A stretch of DNA of 64,000 nucleotides from NCBI GenBank assembly GCA_029168955.1, contig JAPDOI010000134.1, forward strand, positions 1,116,001-1,180,000. The letters run 5' to 3'. Within the stretch, counting starts at the first letter, position 1. Each line of letters begins with the position of its first letter. The notes beneath the pieces were generated by a model that worked only from the letters and a program-made list of their open reading frames with translations, was not told the DNA's origin and did no database searches. Position numbers and translations under genes: made by a program. Of this stretch, positions 46,894 to 58,139 are shown piece after piece. Origin of the DNA: Aplectana chamaeleonis. Lineage: Eukaryota; Nematoda; Chromadorea; Rhabditida; Cosmocercidae.

Positions 46894-47178
46894 ATGGCGC
46901 ATGATATTGCAGCTTTCAACGGATATCCCACAACTTTGGTCCGTCGTAGATCCAGGTGCCCAGCCACGCGCCGGGGGAAACTGGAAACGGCGATTGAGAG
47001 CGAAATACTCCTAAAAATGCAATTCATTTCTGATTAGGCGAGCAGATCTTTGCGCAAATGCCTTTAAAAAGTTGGTCTGGAAAGCCTTGTCGCAATTGTC
47101 GACATACCCCCTAACAACCTCAGAAACCGTCTTATCCGAAACCGTCTATATGACCGTATTTGCACTACTCCCAATTGT

Positions 47179-47547
47179 GTGGTTTGCCCATTTGGTAGAG
47201 AGGGAGATTGCACTGCATGCGGTGTGGTCTACAGGATCTCGTGCCAACTCTGCGGCGAGCAATATATTGGGGAGACATCGCGGCCGCTCTATGTTAGAGT
47301 CAAAGAGCACTTAGATAGGAAAGATAAGCTCCGGGTATCAACAGTTCTGGGGTGTCACCGTGTTAACGCGCACAATGGCGATAATTATCACGTCAAGGTC
47401 GAGATATTGGGGCGAGAAAACGATACCCCTGCCAGAAAAACCCTGGAAGCTTTTTGGATCCAGGCGAGCGACCCAAAAATCAATCGGAAGGGGGAATGCC
47501 TATATATAGCTGGAGAACTCAAGACCTACCTCAGACTCGCATTTTAA
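47179..47547 (+). pseudogene. PLE GIY-YIG endonuclease domain (forward copy)
   Basis: Open frame of 122 codons from MVCPFGREGDC to GELKTYLRLAF, identical in wording to the domain in the inverted copy. The endonuclease signature is GVVYRISC followed by EQYIGETSRPLYVR, with the catalytic Arg in the second stretch and a downstream Glu in KTLEAFWIQ. The upstream Cys cluster is only partly in frame (NCVVC). It is separated from the RT by a stop (46893) and a frame change, so this copy is not autonomous. Confidence 0.9.
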
Positions 47548-47751
47548 CGTCGAGAGGCAGCGGTCTCGTCCTGTGCTCCGCTTTCCACCACCGTTCTATC
47601 GTGCTGATTCATCTAGCGAGTTTCCTGCCGAGGTGCGGTAATTTCTTAATTTCTCTGTTTTTGGCTACGTTTTGGAAAAATCTCTCTCGAATCTCAGTAA
47701 GGTTTAGCCGACATTTGGCCGGGTAATCACATTTCTGATTTGCTCCTTTCA

Positions 47752-47791
47752 GGCTCTGAAGAAGGCGATTTCGCCGAAACGTGCGTAAGCC
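47752..47791 (+). ncRNA. Hammerhead-ribozyme-like motif in the 3' PLE terminus
   Basis: Stem I: ggct 47752-47755 with agcc 47788-47791. Core CTGAAGA 47756-47762. Stem II: ggcg 47764-47767 with cgcc 47772-47775. GAAA 47776-47779. Stem III: acg 47779-47781 with cgt 47784-47786 and loop tg. The predicted cut follows A47787. Hammerhead ribozymes with a very short stem III are known from terminal repeats of Penelope-like elements. One extra A (47763) sits between the core and stem II. It is present in the same form in both copies here. Activity is inferred, not shown. Confidence 0.7.
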
Positions 47792-47792
47792 A

Positions 47793-47880
47793 GTAAACTG
47801 TATATCAACCTCGTGGTCCAGTTCATTTACACAATTACTACGGATTCACAATGCCGAGGTTTATGGAGAGTCGCACCTGG
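47793..47880 (+). repeat. 3' terminal repeat of the forward PLE copy
   Basis: 88 bp matching 44794-44881. It starts five bases after the predicted hammerhead cut site and ends exactly at the right target duplication. Confidence 0.88.
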
Positions 47881-47893
47881 GGTTCCTCTTTTT
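47881..47893. repeat. Target-site duplication, right of PLE
   Basis: ggttcctcttttt, identical to 43613-43625 (a further G on the 5' side is also shared). Confidence 0.9.
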
Positions 47894-48302
47894 CTCACAT
47901 GAAGGTCCCTAGGCCATCGCTAGGCCACCCCGAATGACCCCTTCTTGAACTTTCTTATTGCGTTCCCATTATCGTGCAAGCCCATATTGTCCGTAATTGG
48001 AAGTGTTCTCGTAGATGGCATCTGGTGGCCGGCGCCTGGCTCGTGTTGGTCAAGTGTTTTTCAGTTTTTCACTCATTGAGAAAGCGCCTCCAAACAATTA
48101 TTTCGTCTTCCACGGCTACTGCAACATAAACAATTCGATCTAACGTTACTGACCACCACTGCTTTAGCCAGCCAGCCAGCCAACCTCATTCTGCTTTCCG
48201 CATCTGTGTTTTCCTCGCAGTACGCTTGAGTAATCCGTGGGCATTAAACATTTCAAGGGGCGGATCAGAATATGTGACATGTTCCGTCGTAGTTCATTTC
48301 AG

Positions 48303-48495
48303 TCACCCAGCTACAGCAAGGAAACACCAACTAAAGGTGAAAATTAAGAGAAGAGAAGTGGTGAGAGATCCTTCTTCCCGACGCTCTGACTCCCATTTAC
48401 GACCTCATAAACCACTGAACAGGTGGCGTGAACAGGAACGCTCCACTAGGAGTCACGACCAATTATTGGATCATTATCGAGGAGAAGAGCTTTAG
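48303..48495 (+). CDS. Candidate terminal exon, basic low-complexity peptide
   Basis: Preceded by a good acceptor (agttcatttcag). Encodes about 64 residues, strongly basic and rich in R, H, S (KVKIKRREVVRD, RWREQERSTRSHDQ), then a stop after GEEL. No family recognised and no upstream exon found. It may be a gene remnant. Confidence 0.25.
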
Positions 48496-48499
48496 AGCT

Positions 48500-51240
48500 T
48501 ATTACCAGAGCTCAATAACGAGTGACCATCACTGAAATAATTCTCCAAACATTTTTGCATTTTCAGTCCTTTGTAAAGAGTTAAAAAGACAATTTAGCTT
48601 GCAAAACTGTTAGCGGTGTCGGGGCAACATAAAATTTGCCCTTGTCAGGCGTTCACGTTTACGCTGGGCCGTGTTGACCTCTCAGGAGTCTTATACTTTC
48701 TTGGAGAGCACTATTTTTCAGCTATTTCGCGGCTAGCCTTATTTGACGGCTTTTACGCGGCGAACACTTTTGACGGTCATTTCTCGGCTTTCGGCCACTC
48801 CCCGGCGATTTCTCGGCTATTGCGAGGAAAGCCTGAAGTTCATGGCTATTTTCGGTCTGAACTCGGAGAAATACCTGAAACACAATACTGCTTCAAGTGA
48901 GCTCGAATTTCTGGTCTGCAATACAGCGTTGTACACAAAACTACGGCAGTGTCCAAGCAGTATGTTTCAAAGACAGCGTCTACCATTTAACCAAAAACAT
49001 CTCCGTTTTTTTCCGTTAAAATAGAGAGTCGTGGTTGTGGCCGTTCAAGAAGTAGAGGACAAACTACTAAAAACCCATTGAAAACAGCCAAAATGTAGCT
49101 CTTCAAAATGGCAAAATGTTGAACATGCTCTTTTGCAGGGGAACAAAAAGGTGGACGCGTTGTCGAACAGGGAGTCGGATTTGGACGAGTTTTCACAGTA
49201 CATGAATTAGCTGTCTCATCGGACCGCGTTTTATACTGCATTCAAGAGACTATTATTCTTTTTTTCAAAGACAGCAGACACTCTCGTAAACGTAATTTAG
49301 ACAACTACGGAATTAGAATGGTATGACCCAGAACACATCGCCCCCGCATTTTGAAGCGTTAAAAACGGCCCTCAATGGCGCAACACGAGTAAGAAACTGG
49401 CCCCGCCTCTGTATCTGCCCGCTCCGTGGGCATGTGGATCGAATCCACACCGCGGGTGTGGCTAAGGAGCAGTTCGGCTGGTACACACGACGCGCGCGAC
49501 GGTAAAACGCTGTGCGCGCTCATCGTCCTTGGGGCGCGTTAAACGAGGGCGCTCAATAAAGTAGTTGTTGTTCCATTTTAGCCGTTCCCCTTTATCGTTT
49601 TTTTCTTCATGTAGGTTGATGTGTCAGACGTAGGGTCGGCGTCGGAATCTATATCATCCTCTCCCATTCCGCTCCAAGAAGCAAGCAAAAAGAACTCTAA
49701 AAAACTTGTATAAAAAGTGCGCAATTCCACTGAAACGATGGTATGAGAAGCATTGCGTCTAAAAAAACAAATTAGGAATGAAAAACATGAATGAAAGACA
49801 AAAAAAATGATAAAGGGGACTGCTACAATGGGACAACGACTACTTTTCTCTAAGGTCCTCAGTTATCGCGCTCCAGAGACGATGAGCGCGCACAGCGTTT
49901 TTCCGTCGCGTGTGCTAGCCGATCTGCCCCTTAGCCACAACCGCGGTGTGGATTCGATCCAAATGCCGCCTCTGTACTTGCGTCCTCCTCTAAAACAGGG
50001 ATGCTGGGCCATCTTCACCGTTGTCGATGCATGTGGTTTACTTGTTGCACTTATTGTACCACCCACAAACGTCGCCGACGGTGGAAATGGCCCAGCGCGC
50101 CTGTTTTTGAATGAGAACACTGAATACAGAGGGCGGGCAGATACAAGGGCGGGGCCAACTTTTTACTCATGTAACTGCATTGAGGATTGTTTTCGATACT
50201 TCAACATGCGTAGGCGTTGTAATCTGAGTCATACCATTATATTTTCGTGGTCATCTCAAACACGTTTACGAGCGTGTATGCTGCCTTTAATTAAAAGTTT
50301 AGTCGGAAATAGCTGAGAGAAAGAAACAACGATATCCCAAAAAGAAATAAATTACATGAATTGGGTTCCAAGTGACGTTTTGGAGAAAATCATCAAAGCT
50401 ATGAATTTTTAGAAGAAAATCAATAGGATCTCACCTCGGAGAGCTAGGTAGGACAATATGCGCAAAAAACTGGAACAGTCGCAAAAGAAGGAAAAACTCA
50501 TCTGACATGAAGAGACGGACAACTCGTCCTGCATTCAATTTAGACCCACTTCAAAAATAGGTTAAGTTTAGTATTCCTTTTTTCTTTCAAGGGATTAGAG
50601 ACCTACTATTGCATCCCCATGTACGTTCTAATTACATCCACTCCGTATTATTCAATCCCTGCCCCAAGTTTTGGAAAATTCCGCACCAATGGGGACGAGT
50701 TGCTGCGCAACCCCAAATTCCTCCTTCACGCGCGGCATCGATAGGTGATCGCGGCGGGACTCCTTGCCGAATTGTGATCGAAGTCGTCCTCAGGCTGACA
50801 TTCTACTCAGAAAAGTGAGGGCGGGGTGGGTATAGCAGGCGTGTCGGGCTAACGAAATCGCAGCCTACCGGCTATTTCGCCTTGAAGTTAGGCTCGTCGT
50901 AGTGTTTCACGCTGAAAACTCGAGAACAAGGCTTATCGTGAACATTGTCTTAGATGCCGCCAAAGTATAACTAGGCCCTGAACACCTACAACTGCTGTTC
51001 TAGCTATGTACCGGACTCTGAGTGCCCTCTACGACAAGCCGGGAAAGTTTCACGGAAAACATTATACCGATCTCTACTTTACCTCAAAATGGAAGGTTAG
51101 TTTTCAAGTACCTGCTTACGTGCCTACCATCTAATTTGGCCAGTTAGCGGGCGTGCGTGTGCGTTCCTATCATCTACTACATATGAAATGGCACAACGCG
51201 CGGCACCATCCATTCGTTACTGGTCTCCCGTTAACAGCAA
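48500..51240. other. Repeat-rich spacer without supported gene
   Basis: 48670-48900 repeats wording found at 28010-28400 (atttctcggc phrases). Termini of AGACAGCG type lie near 48975 and 49265. 49399-50156 is an inverted-repeat element. A MITE right end (atcgtgaacattgtctta) is at about 50935-50952. Open frames such as 49807-50316 lie across the repeats and show no domains. Confidence 0.5.
49399..50156. mobile_element. Inverted-repeat element
   Basis: Left terminus ggccccgcctctgtatctgc, right terminus gcagatacaagggcggggcc. A second inverted pair inside: atcgaatccacaccgcgg near 49438-49456 with the complement of ccgcggtgtggattcgat near 49942-49959, and gcgctgtgcgcgctcatcgtc-like wording near 49510 mirrored near 49880-49900. 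No transposase. Confidence 0.6.
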
Positions 51241-51249
51241 ACGTAACGC

Positions 51250-51715
51250 TGCTAGATGGGCGGATAGATGTGCAAGTTCCAGGATCTGTTTGAGTGAGCT
51301 TCCGCGTTCCTAACTTGAGGGACTGTTGGAAACGCTAGAGCTGTGGAATTATTTGATGGTCTAGAAAGCACACTACGACCTTGTACTTCATTCCAGGCCT
51401 CTGATCCCCGGCGAAACCTCGAAGGCAGAAAACAGTAAAGCACTTTCCAAGTAGTGTTAAGAGGCTGACAAATCCCTACCAATAAGATTACAAGCGTTGT
51501 GTGAAAAAAACCTCGGATGTGGTAAATCTGGGCCATTTGGACAAAAGATTTGAAGAATCGCTCGTTTTCACATGACTTGGCGTGATAAATCCTTTGACAC
51601 AGTTGTTACGATTTGTTTGCGGATAAACTTCACCTGGGAGGATGACCGCAGCTATTTGGATGAATGATTCCAAGGCAAAGTGAAATTTATCCACATCTCT
51701 GAATAACATTTATGG
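51250..51715 (-). other. Possible decayed coding sequence
   Basis: Two adjoining minus-strand frames (51488-51709 and 51252-51536) have protein-like composition, including FHFALESFIQIAAVILPGEV and a possible acceptor (tagggatttgtcag). No family recognised. Listed as a possibility only. Confidence 0.2.
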
Positions 51716-52011
51716 CACCCTTTCGTGACCCTAGACAAGAGCAAAGTTAACTCTTCGCACAAACTCTAACTCACTTCTTTCGCCATGCTGGGTGGCCCTC
51801 GTTGATCTTCCTCCGAATGTCTGACCCCAAACATCTTTTCACACCTCCGTAGCACAGACCCCCTGTGGGGCCCACACCTGCGACTAACTCTGTGCCGCAT
51901 TCTTTTTGACCCTCAGAGACAGCGACTGGTCTGTCAAAGGGTACCAGGTTGTTCAATAAGCTTTGTCGCTCGATAAGAAAAACACAATTTTATGGTTCAA
52001 AATACACTTTA

Positions 52012-53517
52012 TTATTCAGTATAATCTCCCTGAACATTAATATACTTGCTCCAACGATCCTCCAATCTGTGGATCCCATCCCTGAAGTGAGAATCCGGAA
52101 GGTCTGCAAAATACGCTTCAACAGCCGTTATGACCTCTTCATTTGATGAAAATCGCTTGCCGCGCATAAATTTTTCGAGTTCTGTAAACAAATTATAGTC
52201 GCTGGGGACCAAATCTGGTGAATACAGTGGATGCTCCAACAATTCGAACTTTATTTCATGGATTTCAGCCATTGTCAAAATGCTCTTGTGACACAGTGCA
52301 TTGTCCTGATGGAAAAGGATTTTTCTTCTGCAAACCTGGTCTTTTTTCACGAATTTTTTTCTTCAACTGGTCCAAAAGGTTGCAGTAATATTCAGAATTA
52401 ATTGTTTTATAAGTTTGCAAGTAATCCACAAACAATTTCTTTCGCACTCCAAAAAACTGATGCCATAACCTTCTTGGCCGATTTCCGGACACGAACTCGT
52501 TTCGAAGCTGAACAACCAGGTTCACACCACTCTTCAGCATCTTGTTTTGATTCAGGATCATGGTGATAGACCGAGTCTCATCCATAGTGATGAATCGACG
52601 TACAAAATCCACTTTATGCTTTCTAAAACGCTCCAAATGTTGCTGAGAAAGTTGCATTCGAATGTGTTTTTGTTCCATTGTTAGCGAATGCGGCACCCAT
52701 AGTGCACACAGCTTTCTAAAACCCAAAATTGCACTTAAAGGCATCGTACGCGCAGAAAACCGTATATTATTTTTTCATGTTTTTGTGTAGCTTGGCCTCT
52801 CTAGTGAACGAAAATGTCGAAGGGACCCATGAAAAACCTTCATTTGTAAAGAAAAGTCAATAGGAACACATTGTAAATACCAATTTGAATTTCGCGCCAA
52901 AATCATTTTTGAGGTTTTTCTGCTTCTGGGGGCCTCGTCACTGTCATTTTCGGAGTTTTTCTGCATGTGGTGTTCGTGCCGTAACTATTTTTCATGTTGC
53001 CTTACGGTCGCACCAATATTCTAGGAAAAAGTGCTAGATGACTGGTGAGAATTGGTGGCGGATCTTCATCTTTGACGCCTTCCAACCTCATTACCCAACG
53101 TTTTTGACGCGCCAAAGTTTACCAGTGTGGTCTAACGGGCTCAATCATGAAATTGAGCTTGAAAAATGAAAATTGATTTTCAGCTCGAACGATGCCTTTA
53201 AAATAAGGCTCACATTGCCTAATGAGATGTGTAGAGCCTCTAATGAATCTCTCAGTCAATCGACGATTTTCCAAAACCATATCCTCCTGTATTTTGGCTA
53301 TGATTTCTGGTGTTGATGCGCTATTTGGACGTCCTTCACGTGGATCGTCTTCAAGGCTTGTACGATCACGTTTAAATTCAGCAACCCATCTTTCTACTGT
53401 TCTAATTGTAGGTGAACAATCATTATACACTTTTAACATTCGTACGTGAATTTGTTTTGGTGCTGCACCTTCCAAAAATAAGAATTTTATCACTGCACGA
53501 TATTCAATTTTTTCCAT
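52012..53517 (-). pseudogene. Mariner transposase (split and frame-shifted)
   Basis: N-terminal helix-turn-helix region at 53119-53517 (MEKIEYRAVIKFLFL, TVERWVAEFKRD). After the MITE insertion it continues at 52265-52744 with QLSQQHLERF and FITMDET (first Asp). A frameshift follows that motif. The frame at 52012-52350 holds ILFHQDNALCHKS (second Asp) and YSPDLVPSDYNLF (third Asp, DD34D type). All three acidic residues persist but the insertion and at least two frameshifts destroy the gene. Confidence 0.9.
52739..53197. mobile_element. TTAA-type MITE (AGGCATCGT family) inserted in mariner copy 2
   Basis: Flanked by TTAA at 52735-52738 and 53198-53201. Termini aggcatcgtacgcgc and gctcgaacgatgcct. 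459 bp, no transposase. Mariner copy 1 has a single TTAA at the matching place (21220-21223), i.e. the empty site. Confidence 0.93.
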
Positions 53518-53689
53518 TGCTGTGACACGGCGACACTAAATTGTAAACAAAGAATGAATTGACATATTGAAATGAAACTTCATGTACGTTCATATGAATA
53601 GTGTACCAACGAAACAAAAAACTTTTGGACTAGTAGGAACGCCCTCTCTTAACGAACGACAAAACTTATGGAACAACCTGGTATAACGA

Positions 53690-56600
53690 TGGTCTAAAGC
53701 TACAATTTATGCAGTTTTTGACCAAAGGTCACAAGTATGACCTCATTCTATTGTGGTCACTTACAGCAAGATATGTCCAAAAGTTGCTAAATGAAAAGCA
53801 GAAAAGAAAGTGCGACATCAATTCACCTCAACAAGTAATAACAATCCTGCATCTTGAATAGAGGTCATGCATACATTCAGGGGTGATTATTCCACCTGAC
53901 TTGAGTTCCATGATTAATGGCCAGCCTCAACCCCGCCCATGATGAAGAGGCAGTCATCTTCCGGCTCAATTCTCTCAACTCCATTCACATGTTTCATGAC
54001 TTTACCTTATTCTTACTTAACCTAAAGTTATTTAAATGATTACTAAAGTATTGAAGATTATAATTAGTGTCAACTTTGCTCGAAAAATATATGCTAACAA
54101 TAAGGGAAGTCATTTAGGAATCGACGTTAACTTGTACTATATAAACTGCTAGCAGAATCGTTTTCGAATCTGAATTCGCTCTTTCTTGCCACGAGGCTTA
54201 ACGGCCAGAGCCGTTAATGGCCGAGGTCCACTTGACGAGTACTGGATGAGGGTCACTTTAGCCTTAGCGCTCGACCACTACTATGTACGAAGCTGCAGCC
54301 GTTGCCTTCCTGGTTCGAAACTTGATAGCACCGTCGTATTTCATCTACTTTCCCTCTTTCAATAATCGAAAAAAGCTTATATACGAAGCATAAATTTAAT
54401 AAAACGGAGCGTTTTTGACTATGGGGTAGGGTAATTGTCCCAAGTTCTCATTTACAATTGAGAAGATCCTATTGGTCCGAAAACTGTTTCACCTTCGCGA
54501 GTCTGAAATATCCCAAAATCAGCGCAAAAATCGATGGATTATACGTAGTACCTGATCGTTTGAAATGGAGAACCATGATACAAAAAACGGTTGTATTGTT
54601 TGATTTTTTCGCGTTCAGCGAATTTTCTAACCCGAAAGGATCGAGGCGTTGGAAAGATAAATAATTGGAATAGAGCCAATATTCAAACAAATTTCGAACA
54701 AAATGAGAATTCGAATAGTCAACTGATTCAGGAATCGGGGTTTCTGATTTCTTGGCACATACATAAAGTCCCCAGCACCGGAAAAAAGCAATGGTGCGGT
54801 TGCGTACTTATACAGTAGCCATGACTGGCTCGGCTCCGAGAAACGATGACGAACAGCTGATAAATTTTTCCGTTGATTTTTTTTCTTTTTTTTTCTCAAT
54901 TTTTTTCATGTTATCCTTGAATGTATCCTCTGTAAACGATAAAAATTCTCATCCCTTATGACGCATGCGGCGTGCGCGATGCTGCACTCTCCGTCTGCCC
55001 TGCGCTCTCTCGCTGTCTCCAACCACCGGTGCGCACCAGCACGCGTAGGAACCATGATAATTTTGCATTTTCACAGCCTATATCTATAGTAAATAAGTGT
55101 ATTGATATCTTGTGTATTGGGGAAAGCCTCACTCTTTTGAAACTCTTCCGCCGTTTCGTCCTTCAAAATTAGGTGAAAAACTAAATTTTGCCGTGGACTA
55201 GAGTGATATGCGTCTCTGCGGACGTAACGCCACAAATGACGGCAAACATTCAATTGAAAAAAAAGTGCCTGACACACTCAAAAACGGTAGGTTTTCTCCA
55301 AACACACACAACAGCATGACACCTGAATTATTTACTATGGATTTCGGCAAGAATAACGCAAAAAAAAATCAGCTCTTTATTATCGATTCTTGGAACCAAG
55401 CCAGTCATGGCTACAGTATAAGTGCGCAAGTGCACCACCGCCTTATTTCGTTGCCGCAAACTGTAAATTTGATTTACTCATGAGGTTGAAAACTTTGATT
55501 TTTTCGCGTCTCGCAAATACTCGACCCATTTCTAAAGTCTTAGTATTCGACTGGACTGAATCCTAACGGCGCTATCGTAATAAGCAGTCAGAGAAAGGCA
55601 ATGGAACATGGAACTCAGATCAGGGATTCGTGGAATTTCCTTTTCCCTGTTATCTGCCCCTTTTTTGATTTTTTTACTGTTTTCTCTTTCTGTCAAACTG
55701 GACGTTATGTTGTTTTCTTCAACTTTTTTTCATTCCTGGCGCGGACCATACTTCTGAATTATCTATCCATTTCTCCTTCGAGTGATTTGGTTGTATTTTT
55801 GGCACTCACTGAAAAAAAGCCACTCCTGGCCCTGATAAACATTCTTTGAGCCCTTATCCGATGACTTGATTCTGCGCATCTAGAATTGACTTCTTTTCAA
55901 ATTCTCAAATTCTACTTTCAAACAGAATGTGTTTTCTCTTAGGCCTCCTCCAACCGACCCACATCTAATTCCCTCAATACTGTTGCGGTCGGAAGTGCAT
56001 TGGAGCGTATGCAACGGGAGCGCTAAAGGAACGCCTGCCCATTGAATTGGTGGAAACCTTGAACACCGTTGTGTGACGTAATGGGATTTCCACTGGTATG
56101 TGATTATGTGCCCGACATGAGGACAGGGGAGGCGGCGGCGATATGTACACGGTTCACAGACCATCATAGGCAGCTAAAAACCATAATCGCCCTGCCGCCG
56201 GCCCCGTTCAGCCCTCTAGTGCATTGCACTGGAATTTCAGTTTTGGTCATTATCTGCTACAAAACAGGGCTGTTTGGGTTGTCCATCATGCCGTGGTTTT
56301 AACCTAGCCGTTTGATTTTTCATTACTTCGCTATATTTGGGCTTTATAGACGTCGCACAAGTGGGTTATTTGATGTGCTGAACACACCTTCGTGAACCTT
56401 AATAAGTAAATAATCCAAAAATCGCTTAACATAAGCCGAGGTGGGCTCCCTGGGGTGCTGATCACAAATCCGATATGCGTTCTCTCAATTTGGACGAAAT
56501 ACGGTCGTTTACGGTAGATGTGATGTGATCTCCGTAACCACAGTAAGCCACCATATTTCCATGAAATCAAGAGACAGGATATGTTCGTGTAGGATACTTG

Positions 56601-56840
56601 GTCAATCTTTGCGAATAACGGGTAGGTGTTATATTAGGCGTGAAATCTGAGTACGACCAAACTGCTAGACTGGTCTTATGCACATACAGGCTATAAAACG
56701 GTGAAATTCACATGCTTCCTACGCGAGCTGGTGAGGAGCGGAGGTTACGAAGGTTAGAGTCAGTGGGAGAACGGAGGGAAGACGGAGACCCAGGCGTCGC
56801 GCGCGCCGCTCGCGCCTCGAATGATGTGAATTACGACGTT
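53690..56840. other. Repeat-rich spacer without supported gene
   Basis: 54790-54875 and 55360-55450 are inverted copies of one another (tagccatgactggct and its complement), suggesting a foldback of about 650 bp or more. A tatataaa motif lies at about 54139. 54955-55080 and 56690-56850 are related to 39470-39610. 56455-56530 resembles the dispersed repeat at 17235. Open frames are short and unconvincing. Confidence 0.5.
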
Positions 56841-56850
56841 TTATAGAGGG

Positions 56851-58138
56851 TACAACACCCGCGCTAAGTTTTGTAAAAACGGGGAGCATTTGGCAAACTT
56901 GGCAAAAAAGCATCCGATGCATGTATGTAACTATTTTGAATGAAGACTTTTTTGAATTCTGAAAACGCTATCATATTCACAGATCAAATTGCTACCTCAT
57001 TATGTGACTTCTGTCCAGAAGTTCCTTGAAATCGCTTTGTTTTTGAAGGAAATAGTTTTTGCAAACGTTTTTCAAAAACGTCGCGCGCGGCGAAGTGCGG
57101 CGAAACTTTGAGCACTATTTGTACAAGTAATGGAAGAGCAATCTGTATGCTTTCTTCATAAATTTGGTGCAGGTGAGAGAATCTCGAGGATTGTGTTTGT
57201 TGAATTCTCGAAACCCTTCACTAAACACACTTTAGAACTACCTGAAAAGTCGGGGTTGCGTTGCGAAAACCCTGGACTCTTAAAGGCAGTGTTCACGATA
57301 ATCTTCAATTGTGAAATTATTCGCAAAATCGATTGATTGGCTCTCGGGTAGAACTTAAATGACGAAGAAATCAAGAAAAAAGCATCAGAAGGGCCTGAAA
57401 TCCTTCACTCTCACCCCGCTTTTTTACTCTCACAGGAACTGTTCGTTGTGGCAGTGAAATCTTTTGTGGACCTGTTCTTCGGAATTCTCAACCCACTGTT
57501 GCTCCTTTATTTGTTTCGGACCCTAACTAATACTGATTTGCCTGAAATATTCTTCCATTTTCGACCAGCCCCATTTTTCACCGGTGACAACCATCTCGAA
57601 CATGTTCATCAAACCGGGCAACTAGACCGAGCCTGAGAATAATGTCACTGAAGTTAGGCGTTTTAGTGCGTTTCTCGCCGTTTCTTCGTAATTCTGGTAA
57701 CACTTGGTGGCCAACGCATTGTTTGGAGTGGAAAACTCGGGAACAAAAATCATCGTGGACACTGTCTTTAAATGAAGGATTTCGAGAATTCAACCAAGAC
57801 AATCCCTGAGATTCTCTCACCTGCACCCAATTTATGAAGAAAGCATACAGATTGCTCTTCCATTACTTGTACAAATACTGCTCAAAGTTTCGCCGCACTT
57901 CGCCGCGCGCGACGTTTTTGAAAAAAGGTTGCAGAAACTATTTCCTTCGAAAACAAAGCGATTTTAGGGAACTTCTGGACAAAAGTCACATAATGAGGTG
58001 GCAATTTGATCTGTGAATATTATAGCGTTTTCAGAATTCAAAAAAGTCTTCATTCAAAAAAGTTACATGCATCGGACGCTTCTTTGCCAAGTTTGCCAAA
58101 TGCTCCCCGTTTTTACAAAACTTAGCGCGGGTATTGTA
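56851..58138. mobile_element. Foldback element, second copy, split by a MITE
   Basis: Starts tacaacacccgcgctaag and ends cttagcgcgggtattgta, the same termini as 12991-13787. The left arm (to 57283) and right arm (from 57768) mirror one another. Removing the MITE and one TTAA leaves 800 bp, against 797 bp for the other copy. Confidence 0.9.
57284..57767. mobile_element. TTAA-type MITE (AGGCAGTG family) nested in foldback
   Basis: TTAA at 57280-57283 and 57768-57771. Termini aggcagtgttcacgat and atcgtggacactgtct. 484 bp, non-coding. It lies at the hairpin loop region of the host element. Confidence 0.9.
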
Positions 58139-58139
58139 C

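Larger units (their letters stand above)
44794..47880 (+). mobile_element. Penelope-like retroelement, full-length forward copy
   Basis: The order is 88-bp terminal repeat, N-terminal domain, reverse transcriptase, linker, GIY-YIG endonuclease, 3' untranslated region, hammerhead-like motif, 88-bp terminal repeat. The N-terminal frame (44852-45523) shifts near 45500 into 45459-45785, then to the RT frame. A stop occurs at 46893 and the endonuclease resumes in frame at 47179. Together with the inverted partial copy it forms one insertion of about 4.25 kb flanked by a 13-bp duplication. PLEs combine an RT related to telomerase with a GIY-YIG nuclease. Confidence 0.92.
51944..53681 (-). mobile_element. 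Mariner transposon (copy 2) with both termini, interrupted
   Basis: Termini ccaggttgttcaataag (left) and cttatggaacaacctgg (right) form an inverted repeat and are flanked by TA at 51942-51943 and 53682-53683, the mariner target. Without the inserted MITE and its TTAA the element is 1275 bp, a normal mariner length. The TIR runs about 35 bp with some mismatches. Homologous to copy 1 at 20475-21706. Confidence 0.92.

Noticed and set aside
49807..50316. 169-codon plus-strand frame
   Set aside because: It lies across an inverted-repeat element and mirrors frames on the other strand; no domain visible.
54180..54330. A pol III or small RNA gene downstream of a tatataaa motif
   Set aside because: A ggttcgaaa word and a TATA-like motif occur, but I could not fold a tRNA or recognise any RNA family.
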